The translations under genes were made by a program, and so were the position numbers. From NCBI GenBank assembly GCA_021820485.1, contig JAKADO010000004.1, positions 1 through 64,000 of the forward strand: a stretch of DNA of 64,000 bases, written 5' to 3'. Of the stretch, positions 41,598 through 49,939 are shown piece after piece. The notes under the pieces were generated by a model. The model was not told the DNA's origin, did not search any database, and saw only the letters and a list, made by a program, of their open reading frames with translations. This stretch comes from Bacillota bacterium. Its GTDB lineage: Bacteria; Bacillota; Sulfobacillia; Sulfobacillales; Sulfobacillaceae. Within the stretch, counting starts at the first letter, position 1; every line of letters starts with the position of its first letter.

Positions 41598-43784
41598 CTA
41601 CATGAGGAAATAGGGATCGCGAGTAATGCTGACACCAGGCTGGCGTGATTGAAAGTCTTTCAACGCCATGGCCAGGCCGTCGGCTTCTCGAGTCCGGTCC
41701 ATCTTCATCAGCACATGATACCGATATAGCCCGCGCACCCGCGCCAAGGGCGCCGGCGCCGGCCCCAAGACCTCCGCATCCGGCCAATGCTCCCGCAAGT
41801 CCAAGGCCGCCTGAACGGCGCGCTGCCTCACCTCCGCTTCCTCCGGCCCCTCCGTGACCATGAGCCACAAATCGGCATAGGGGGGATAGTGGGTGGCCTC
41901 GCGAAAGCGGATCTCCTCCTCATAAAACGCGGCATAATCGTGCCGGTAGGCGTGATGAATCGCATAGTGCTCCGGATTGTAGGTCTGAATGACCACCCGT
42001 CCAGGAACCTCCCCCCGTCCGGACCGACCACCCGCCTGCACCAACAGTTGAAACGTGCGCTCGGCGCTCCGGTAGTCCGGCAAGTGCAACGCAGTATCAG
42101 CCGCAACTACCCCCACCAGGCTGACCCGGGGAAAATCCATCCCCTTGGCTATCATCTGCGTCCCTACCAGCACGTCGGCCTCACCGCCCAGGAACTTCTG
42201 GTAGAGTTCGGCGTAATCGGCGGGCCGCGTCAGCGTGTCGCGATCGGCTCGAAGAATGCGCGCTTCCGGAAAGTGGCGCTGCACTTCTTCCACCACGCGC
42301 TCGGTTCCAGCCCCGAAATAACGAATTTTGTCGCTTCCGCACTCGGGACAACGCTTGGGAACCGGCGATTCCCGCATGCAATAATGGCACACCAACCGGT
42401 TTTCCCGCTGGTGGTACGTCAACGAGACCGCGCAATGCCGACACTCGAGCGCTTGGCCGCAGGAGCGGCACAGCACGAACGTGGAGTAGCCGCGGCGGTT
42501 GAGAAACAAGATCGCCTGCTCGCCCCGCTCCAAGGCATCTGCCAGCGCTTCCCGAAGCGCGCTGCTGAAGATGTCGCGGTTACCCAGCCGCAACTCTTCG
42601 CGCATATCCACAACCGTGACCTCGGGGAGCGAACGCCCCAGCACCCGCTCGGGAAGCCGCACGTGGCCTATTTGGCCAGACAACGCGCTGTAGCGCGTTT
42701 CGATGGCTGGCGTGGCACTGCCCAGCACGATGGTTGCCCCTTCCCGTGCTCCCCGCCACAACGCCACTTCCCGGGCATGGTAGCGGGGATGTTCCTCCTG
42801 CTTGTAGGTGGGCTCATGCTCCTCGTCGAGGACAATCACACCCATCGCCGGAAACGGCAGAAAGACCGCTGAGCGGGCGCCAACAACCACAGGAATCTTT
42901 CCCTGGCGCACCCGTTCCCAAGTCTGGCGCCGCTCTCCCGCACTGAGTCCTGAATGCCAAACCGCTACCTGATCGCCAAATCGATCGCGAAAGCGACGGA
43001 CCACCTGTGGGGTCAAGGCGATTTCCGGCAATAGGACCAGAGCTTGACGACCTTCATGAAGCGCGTTTTCGATGAGGGCCAGGTACACCTCCGTTTTCCC
43101 GGAACCCGTAACCCCCTCCAGCAGCCATGGCCTTTTCGGATCCCGCAAAATCACTGCCAGCGCCTCTTGTTGCGCCGGAGTCAATCCATAGCCAGCGGGT
43201 GCCCCCGCCACCCGGTCCGGAGCGTGGGTCAGCACCTCGAGGGCCCCCTCCGCGACCAGCGCGCGCAGCGCGGGACCCGCGTTCGGAAAAGCCTCTGCAA
43301 GGTCTGCACGGCTCACGGCCGGTTGCGCCGCCACGTAGTCGAACAGGCGCTGTTTCAACGACGCTCGTCCTTGCCGGACACCCACCGTCCGATACCACAC
43401 CATGCTAGGGCGGGACCCCACATCTTTCCGCACGGATGCGGGAATCATGGCGCGCAATGCCTGCGCCCCATAGCAAAGGTAACGATCGGCGAGCCAATCA
43501 GCCAGTTCCAGCAGAAGCGGCGTCACCACCGGTTCAGTCTGCAGAATGGCTTCCACCGCTCTAGTTTGGGAACCGGCCTCGCCCCAGCGCAGGTTCCGCA
43601 CCACACCCTGAACCCGGCTTCCGCCCAAAGGCACGCGCACCAACTGGCCAATCCGAATGGTCTCTTTCAAGAAATCCGGCACCGAATAGGTGAAGGGATG
43701 ATCCAAGGCCTCGGCCACCCGGTCGATGATGATATCCGCCAAGTAGGGCATGGCTAGGCTCCTTTGGTCTGGTTGCGAATCCAA
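41598..43784 (-). CDS. priA: Primosomal protein N' (PriA helicase)
   Basis: LLEGVTGSGKTEVYLALI, VLDEEHEPTYKQEEHPRYHAREVA, zinc-binding CRSCGQALECRHC...CHYC...CPECG. Confidence 0.96.
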   Translation of the reverse strand: MDSQPDQRSLAMPYLADIIIDRVAEALDHPFTYSVPDFLKETIRIGQLVRVPLGGSRVQGVVRNLRWGEAGSQTRAVEAILQTEPVVTPLLLELADWLADRYLCYGAQALRAMIPASVRKDVGSRPSMVWYRTVGVRQGRASLKQRLFDYVAAQPAVSRADLAEAFPNAGPALRALVAEGALEVLTHAPDRVAGAPAGYGLTPAQQEALAVILRDPKRPWLLEGVTGSGKTEVYLALIENALHEGRQALVLLPEIALTPQVVRRFRDRFGDQVAVWHSGLSAGERRQTWERVRQGKIPVVVGARSAVFLPFPAMGVIVLDEEHEPTYKQEEHPRYHAREVALWRGAREGATIVLGSATPAIETRYSALSGQIGHVRLPERVLGRSLPEVTVVDMREELRLGNRDIFSSALREALADALERGEQAILFLNRRGYSTFVLCRSCGQALECRHCAVSLTYHQRENRLVCHYCMRESPVPKRCPECGSDKIRYFGAGTERVVEEVQRHFPEARILRADRDTLTRPADYAELYQKFLGGEADVLVGTQMIAKGMDFPRVSLVGVVAADTALHLPDYRSAERTFQLLVQAGGRSGRGEVPGRVVIQTYNPEHYAIHHAYRHDYAAFYEEEIRFREATHYPPYADLWLMVTEGPEEAEVRQRAVQAALDLREHWPDAEVLGPAPAPLARVRGLYRYHVLMKMDRTREADGLAMALKDFQSRQPGVSITRDPYFLM

Positions 43785-44935
43785 TCCAAAATCTGGGTGG
43801 CTGTCAGGGTTTTACTGCTGCCTTCAAGCGCCTGCACACCCGATTCGGTCACCAGCCATGCCTGATGGAGGCCCTCCCCAAAGCCCTGTCCGTCCCCTAC
43901 GAAATTGGCAACCACCGCATCGAGGCCCTTGGCGGCGCGCTTCTTGGCGGCCTGTTCCAGCGCGTTCTCGGTCTCAGCCGCAAAGCCAATCAGGAGCTTC
44001 TGACCGCGATACTGTTCGGCCATGATCCGGATCACGTCAGGATTCCGTTCCATGTTCCACGAGAGGCCCACCGCCTCCTTGTGCGCCTTTTGGTCCAAAC
44101 GCTCCGCAGGCCTAAAATCCGAGACCGCCGCGGCGCCGATAAGCACATTCGCTTGGGGCATGGCGGCAGACACGGCGTCCAACATCTCCCGAGCACTCAC
44201 CACCGACCGTTTTTCGACCGCCGGGTGCAGCGGGTGTGTCGCCGTCGGTCCGGCCACCAGCGTCACGGACGCGCCGCGCCGCGCCGCTTGATTGGCCAAC
44301 ATCACCCCCATGAGCCCGGTGGATGGATTGGTCAATAGACGGACCGGGTCAAAATATTCCCATGTCGCCCCGGCAGTGATGACGAGACGCAATCCCGTCA
44401 AGTCCTTCGGCGCAGTCACGTCGTCGAGCGCATCGACGACATCACTGGGCTCGGCCATGCGTCCCCATCCTTCCAGGCCGGAGGCCATGCGTCCGTACAC
44501 GGGCCCGACAATATGCACGCCGTCCTGTTGCAGCGTACGAAGGTTTGCCTGGGTTCGCGGGTGCTCCCACATCTCCGGCTCCATGGCGGGCGCCAACACC
44601 ACCGGGCCACGAAAGCCGAGGTAGACCAAGGACACCATCTCCGAGGGATTCCCGGTAGCCAGACGAGCCATCAAAGCCGCTGTAGCCGGCGCAATAACCA
44701 TGGCCTCGGCCCAATGGGAGAGGGTCACGTGAGAGATGGGCCCTTCCGGTTCATCACCCGATTGCATCCCGACGTCATGTCCTGAAAGCGCGCGAAAAGT
44801 GAGCGGCGCCACAAATTGTGCCGCCGCTGGGGTCATGGTCACTCGTACTTCGTGGCCGGCTTTGACCAACCGACTGACCACCTCGCACGCTTTGTAGGCG
44901 GCAATTCCTCCTGCCACCCCTACGACAATGCGCAT
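43754..44935 (-). CDS. coaBC: Phosphopantothenoylcysteine decarboxylase/synthase (CoaBC)
   Basis: VGVAGGIAAYKACEVVSRL, VITAGATWEYFDPVRLLTNPSTGLMG. Confidence 0.95.
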   Translation of the reverse strand: MRIVVGVAGGIAAYKACEVVSRLVKAGHEVRVTMTPAAAQFVAPLTFRALSGHDVGMQSGDEPEGPISHVTLSHWAEAMVIAPATAALMARLATGNPSEMVSLVYLGFRGPVVLAPAMEPEMWEHPRTQANLRTLQQDGVHIVGPVYGRMASGLEGWGRMAEPSDVVDALDDVTAPKDLTGLRLVITAGATWEYFDPVRLLTNPSTGLMGVMLANQAARRGASVTLVAGPTATHPLHPAVEKRSVVSAREMLDAVSAAMPQANVLIGAAAVSDFRPAERLDQKAHKEAVGLSWNMERNPDVIRIMAEQYRGQKLLIGFAAETENALEQAAKKRAAKGLDAVVANFVGDGQGFGEGLHQAWLVTESGVQALEGSSKTLTATQILDWIRNQTKGA

Positions 44936-45145
44936 TTATTTGATGCCGGAAGGCGGCACTTCCACCGAAACCAGACCGCGCTGAATTTCCTCAAGCGCAA
45001 TGGTAACCGGCTTGGTGGCGTGCACCTGAACCAACGGCTGATATCCATCCATAATGGCCCGGCCGCGGCGCGCAGCCGCCACCACCAATGCATATTTGCT
45101 TTTGGTCTCATTCACGAGTTCTTCTACAGATGCTGCCTTGGCCAC
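44936..45145 (-). CDS. rpoZ: RNA polymerase omega subunit
   Basis: SKYALVVAAARRGRAIMDG, KPVTIALEEIQRG; start refined to GTG at 45145. Confidence 0.85.
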   Translation of the reverse strand: MAKAASVEELVNETKSKYALVVAAARRGRAIMDGYQPLVQVHATKPVTIALEEIQRGLVSVEVPPSGIK

Positions 45146-45146
45146 G

Positions 45147-45431
45147 TTATTCCTCGTCCTCCTCGTCGTCCTCGTCATCGGCCTCCGCCGGACGGCTGGT
45201 GAGTCGATTCGCCACCGTCTCCGGTTGGACCGCCGAAAGAATCACGTGGTCGCTATCGGTCATAATCACCGCGCGTGTCCGCCGTCCATAGGTGGCATCA
45301 ATCAAGACTCCCCGGTCACGCGCTTCGGTAATGATGCGCTTGATCGGGGCCGAATCTGGGCTGACAATGGCCACAATCCGATTTGCCGACACGATATTGC
45401 CAAACCCAATGTTGACCAACTTGATATCCAA
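45147..45431 (-). CDS. remA: DUF370/RemA-family regulator
   Basis: [72 protein letters not shown]. Confidence 0.95.
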   Translation of the reverse strand: MDIKLVNIGFGNIVSANRIVAIVSPDSAPIKRIITEARDRGVLIDATYGRRTRAVIMTDSDHVILSAVQPETVANRLTSRPAEADDEDDEEDEE

Positions 45432-45552
45432 GAGGATCCTCCCTCATCGTGCTTCGGGCCTATGTCCGTTTCTCGTTGGTATCGTACGGAAAAGTGACTC
45501 GGATGTCAATCAACGGGACGCTGGATCCCATGTCCTGAGCGGGTTCCAGTGG

Positions 45553-46347
45553 CTAGTCGCGAAATGGTTGAAACCAAAGAACCAGGGCGCTGAAGAAGAC
45601 CATGTAGAGGGCGTACACCACCAGACCATGCCATAGGGCAGCGCCGTTGGGGGGATAGCTTAATACATCCGATATCCGCGAGAAGTAACTGGTGAAAAAG
45701 AGGTCCCGCACCCGCGTCAAAAACGGCAAGTCGCCCAGCATGGCCAAGACGATGAGGCTTCCCATCGTGACCATGATGGCGGATACCGCATGTCGGCTAA
45801 ACGCGCTGACAATCAACGCAAACGTCGAGACGACCGCCAACCCCGCGACCGCGTATCCCATCATCATCATCAGAATGCGCCAGAAGTCCCCAGGGGCCGC
45901 ATTGATCCCCGACGGCAGCGCGGAGCCATGCAGTCCGAAGAGAAGAAAGCCCGCCATCAGGCTCGAGCCCGACAACACCACCGTGGCCAGAATCCCGTAT
46001 CCCAGCCCGACCAGCCACTTCGCCCAAAAAGCGCTCCAGGGATTGACTCCATGGGTCAGCAGCGTAGCCCAGGTTCCCAATTGGCGTTCGCCCGCAATGC
46101 TGTCAGCGCTGAAGAGAGTCACAAAGAATGGCAACATGATGCTGGTGGACATGATGAGGGCCAAAATGGGCACAAAAAAACCGTTCGCAAGGCCCCGTCC
46201 CACGTAATCCATCACCGCCGCCTGTCCGTGCATTTGGCTGTAGCCGTACGCGAACAGCGCCCCCAGCAGCACCAGCGAAAACAAAGAGCCCCAAAATCGC
46301 ACCAAGCGAAACTGACGCCGGCATTCCCATTTAACGTACGTCCACAT
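45553..46347 (-). CDS. ABC-2 type transporter permease
   Basis: 264 aa, six TM-like segments; next to the ATPase. Confidence 0.85.
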   Translation of the reverse strand: MWTYVKWECRRQFRLVRFWGSLFSLVLLGALFAYGYSQMHGQAAVMDYVGRGLANGFFVPILALIMSTSIMLPFFVTLFSADSIAGERQLGTWATLLTHGVNPWSAFWAKWLVGLGYGILATVVLSGSSLMAGFLLFGLHGSALPSGINAAPGDFWRILMMMMGYAVAGLAVVSTFALIVSAFSRHAVSAIMVTMGSLIVLAMLGDLPFLTRVRDLFFTSYFSRISDVLSYPPNGAALWHGLVVYALYMVFFSALVLWFQPFRD

Positions 46348-47266
46348 GGCTGTCCTCCAAGTAGGCTAGAAGTCGCGATTCCAAACTTGCTGTCCGCCGC
46401 ATGACGGTTCGGACGGCCAATCCCTCGCGCATTAGAGCGGCGTTGACTTGCCCCAAGTCGAGGCTGCCATCCCAGACCGCGGCGATTCGCCCCTCTCCCG
46501 CCGGCCGAGCATCCAACCCTAGATTGCGAAGATAGCGAAGACCGCGCTCAACGGGCCAGAGCTCCCATAAAATCTCTTCTGGGATGCGACTGCCCAACGT
46601 ATTCACAGGGCCCACGTAGCGTATCCGCCCATTGTCAAACACGGCAATCCTGTCGCACAGGCGCTCGATGTCAGAAATCACGTGGCTCGACATAATGAGG
46701 GTGCTGCCGTACTCCTGACGGACCCGGCCCAAAAGCTGGCGCATCTCCGCTAGGCGGGCTGGATCCAATCCATCCTCTGGCTCGTCCAAAATGATAAGGC
46801 CTGGTCGCTTCATGAGTGCGGCGGCAATGCCCAACCGCTGCCGCATCCCGTGGGAATAGCCGCCCACCCGCTGTTCCGCTGCCCCATCCAAATGCACATA
46901 ATGAAGCGCCTCGTCGACACGACGAGCGGATCCGTGGGTGAGTTCCGCGAGCATCATCAAGTTCTCACGGCCGGTAAGATACGGATAGAATCGGGGCGTA
47001 TCCACGAAGCCACCCACCTGCCGCATCGCCGACGCGGGATCAGGCCACAGCGGCTGGCCGTTGTAGTAGATCGCTCCGCGAGTCGGGCGCATCAGCCCCA
47101 AGAGCATCTTGAGCAGCGTGGACTTTCCCGCCCCGTTCGGCCCAACCAAGCCAAGCGCCGATCCCGCGTCAATGCTGAACGAGACGTTCTCCAGCGCCGC
47201 GGTTTTGCCATAAAACTTGGTGACGCCTTCTACATCGACAGCTATCGCCATTCCGATTGAGCCCAC
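46331..47266 (-). CDS. ABC transporter ATP-binding protein
   Basis: VGPNGAGKSTLLKMLLGL (Walker A), YSHGMRQRLGIA (signature), LIILDEPEDGLDP (Walker B). Confidence 0.95.
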   Translation of the reverse strand: MGSIGMAIAVDVEGVTKFYGKTAALENVSFSIDAGSALGLVGPNGAGKSTLLKMLLGLMRPTRGAIYYNGQPLWPDPASAMRQVGGFVDTPRFYPYLTGRENLMMLAELTHGSARRVDEALHYVHLDGAAEQRVGGYSHGMRQRLGIAAALMKRPGLIILDEPEDGLDPARLAEMRQLLGRVRQEYGSTLIMSSHVISDIERLCDRIAVFDNGRIRYVGPVNTLGSRIPEEILWELWPVERGLRYLRNLGLDARPAGEGRIAAVWDGSLDLGQVNAALMREGLAVRTVMRRTASLESRLLAYLEDSHVDVR

Positions 47267-48333
47267 CTCGCTAACTCAGTTTGTGTTCGACTTCCCATCA
47301 ACGTGATCTCCCGCCGATTCCGCCGAAACGTGACCACGCTGAATACACCGTCGGTCACCCCTCGAAACTGAGCGGAACCGCGAATAGGCCTCAGGAAACT
47401 TTGGGCTCGACGACCAGTCCAAACCTTGGCCGGTGTGCTCAACACCAGCACACGCCCCGGCCCAGTCCCATACACGGCGATGGCATTGTCTCCGGCTTTC
47501 CGCTGACTCGTGCGGATTAGTGGACCCAAATGGCGGGGAAACGGTGCCGGGGGGAGTGCATTCGAGCTTCCGGCCAACTGGTGCGTCACCTGATTCAAGG
47601 CTGGAGAGACATGCCAGGCGACCACGGTCCCCGCCGAGGGGGGACTTGCTGAGGATCCCGGTGAGCCTTCCGTAAAGACGGCCGCTTTGACTGAAAAGAC
47701 GGTGCTGCCGCTCTGATCCCGCACACGCACCCCGAGCGGGACAAAGTACTGTCCCTGAAACCAGTACGTAACCGATCCCCACAACGTCCCCGGAACCCGA
47801 GGCGTGAGTGTCACCTGATATGCGGGAAGGTTGCCAATGTGGGTGACGGCGGTACTGGCGGACCAGTCCTTCTCCCACGTGCCAGGGGCTGGAATTTGCC
47901 ACAGGGTCCACGGCGACTGCAACGCTGCCGGCAACGTGCTGATGGTGCGCTGGTTGTCTTGGCCTTGGTAGGTAACCAGTTGATTGTGATCCCGGGCCAC
48001 CACCCCGACCACCGCGTCGGCCTGGTTAATCTCCTCAAAACGCCACGAATGGGGAGAGTTTTGGTAGAGATTGATAGTGGTTACGCTGCCATCCGGCACC
48101 GGCAAATTGATTAAGCGCGCCAGATTCACCTGTGGTGGCAAGAGGCTGTTCTGATAGGTCAAGGTTTCACCGAACGAATCCGTCCGCAAGGATGCCCAAC
48201 TATGCCGAAAAATCGCATTGGCACCCATCGGCTTCAGATGCGCTTCCGCTTTGGCAAAGGGCGCCAAGTAGATGGCCAGCGCCGTGGCTCCGCCGACCAG
48301 GGTGGCGATTGCATACCATTTCTTGCGATCCAT
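47242..48333 (-). CDS. Secreted or membrane-anchored protein, possibly LolA/RseB-like fold
   Basis: 363 aa with one N-terminal hydrophobic segment; overlaps the ABC ATPase by 25 bp. Fold call is weak. Confidence 0.6.
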   Translation of the reverse strand: MDRKKWYAIATLVGGATALAIYLAPFAKAEAHLKPMGANAIFRHSWASLRTDSFGETLTYQNSLLPPQVNLARLINLPVPDGSVTTINLYQNSPHSWRFEEINQADAVVGVVARDHNQLVTYQGQDNQRTISTLPAALQSPWTLWQIPAPGTWEKDWSASTAVTHIGNLPAYQVTLTPRVPGTLWGSVTYWFQGQYFVPLGVRVRDQSGSTVFSVKAAVFTEGSPGSSASPPSAGTVVAWHVSPALNQVTHQLAGSSNALPPAPFPRHLGPLIRTSQRKAGDNAIAVYGTGPGRVLVLSTPAKVWTGRRAQSFLRPIRGSAQFRGVTDGVFSVVTFRRNRREITLMGSRTQTELARWAQSEWR

Positions 48334-48457
48334 GTGGAACCCCCCTTTTCTGTCCCATAGTTTACCCGCGGTGCCAAATTATCACTCGGTCTCCTGAAAT
48401 TTTCCTGCCCGGGCGGTGTGCTATACTGTGCTCATTCCACACACGAGGAGACCGGAA

Positions 48458-49084
48458 TTGCTCACCATTTTCAACACCGTCAGCCATTGGCTGCATGCCG
48501 TCGGAGTCGGGGCGATTTTTCTGGTCTTGTTTGTCGAGTGCTTCGGAGTGCCCAGTCCTGACGAGATAATCCTGTTGTTTTCCGGATACCTGATCTCCGT
48601 ACATCGATTCAGCTACCCGATTGTCATTGTTGCCGCGGTGGCGGGCAGCACCGCTGGAGCAACGGGCGCCTATTTTCTGGCGCGATTGGGCGGACGCAAA
48701 TTGATGCTGAAATACTTCCGCTTCTTGTTCCGAACCCCAGAGCGGTTGGAGTATTGGGAACAATACTTTCAACGTCGGGGCGACATTGTGGTGCTCATCG
48801 GCCGCATCATCTCCGGCGTGCGTGCCGTCATCTCATATCCCGCCGGCCTGTTCAACATGCCGTACTGGCGTTTTCTCGCCTACACCGTCGCCGGATCCCT
48901 CATCTGGGCCCTCATCGCCGTCACGGTCGGATACATTCTTGGACCCCACGTCGTACGGGCGCTCAATGCCACCAAACACTATGAACTGCCAGTGATTCTC
49001 GGTCTGGTTGTCCTAGGGGTGTTGTGGTACCTTTGGGAGCGCAAAAAAAAGAAGCGACGGCCTCCGTCGCCGTCGCCCCATTGA
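48458..49084 (+). CDS. DedA/SNARE-associated family membrane protein
   Basis: FVECFGVPSPDEIILLFSGYL, GRIISGVRAVISYPAGLFNMPYWRF. Start refined to TTG at 48458 (GAGGAG RBS), after TATACT. Confidence 0.9.
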   Translation: MLTIFNTVSHWLHAVGVGAIFLVLFVECFGVPSPDEIILLFSGYLISVHRFSYPIVIVAAVAGSTAGATGAYFLARLGGRKLMLKYFRFLFRTPERLEYWEQYFQRRGDIVVLIGRIISGVRAVISYPAGLFNMPYWRFLAYTVAGSLIWALIAVTVGYILGPHVVRALNATKHYELPVILGLVVLGVLWYLWERKKKKRRPPSPSPH

Positions 49085-49097
49085 ATGGCGGTCCAAT

Positions 49098-49931
49098 CTA
49101 TTCGCTGTCCACCCAGGAACAATACCCGTGGAACACTTCCCGTGCAGGACCCGTCAGATAGACCGGGTGACTCTCGTCTCTGTCCCATTCGACCGTTAAC
49201 ACGCCTCCCGGCACCTCCACGGCAAGCGGCGATTCCACCAAGCGAAGACGGAGGGCCAGCGCCGCCGCGCCGGCCGCCCCGGTCCCGCACGCCAGAGTCT
49301 GCCCGGCTCCCCGCTCCCAGTGGCGCATCTTCACGCCGTGCCGACCCACCACCTCAGCGGAATGGACATTGATGCGCCGAGGAAACCACTCGTGGCGTTC
49401 CAGCAACGGTCCCCAGCGAGCCATCTGCTCCCGATCCCACAACGTCCCGAAGATAACAAGATGCGGATTGCCCATCGAGACCGAGTAGGCAGGAAACCGA
49501 AGGCCGCCCGCAGCAATGTCAGAACTGCCGCCCGGGAGGACCTCGAAGCGGGGAACCCCCATGTTGATGCGGAGCAGTTCAGCCCGCCCTTCGACCGACT
49601 CGACAACCTCTGGAAAGCGAAGTCCCGCACCTGTCCGTATGGTTTGGTGTGTTCCTGCCAATCCTCGGTCATAGAGCCATTTGGCCATCCCTCGGAGCCC
49701 GTTGCCGCACATCTCGGATTCGCTGCCGTCCGCGTTGAAGATCCGCATGACGGCATCGACGCCCTGGCCTTGCGCGATGGTGATGATGCCGTCGGCCCCG
49801 ACCCCGAAGTGCCGGTCTGACAGCCGCCGCGCCAGTTCGTTCCAGTTGGGGGTCACCGGCCAGGGGTCTCGAACGTCGAAGTACAGATAATCGTTGCCGA
49901 GACCTTCAAGCTTCCAAAATTCCAGTTCCAT
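49098..49931 (-). CDS. dapF: Diaminopimelate epimerase
   Basis: LEGLGNDYLYFD, NADGSESEMCGNGLRGMAKW, ACGTGAAGAAALALR. Confidence 0.96.
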   Translation of the reverse strand: MELEFWKLEGLGNDYLYFDVRDPWPVTPNWNELARRLSDRHFGVGADGIITIAQGQGVDAVMRIFNADGSESEMCGNGLRGMAKWLYDRGLAGTHQTIRTGAGLRFPEVVESVEGRAELLRINMGVPRFEVLPGGSSDIAAGGLRFPAYSVSMGNPHLVIFGTLWDREQMARWGPLLERHEWFPRRINVHSAEVVGRHGVKMRHWERGAGQTLACGTGAAGAAALALRLRLVESPLAVEVPGGVLTVEWDRDESHPVYLTGPAREVFHGYCSWVDSE

Positions 49932-49939
49932 AATTTCTC

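Noticed and set aside
45147-45185. Acidic repeat [12 protein letters not shown] at the RemA C-terminus / GAC-GAG repeat
   Set aside because: Short acidic tails are common in RemA homologs; no evidence of a functional tandem repeat.
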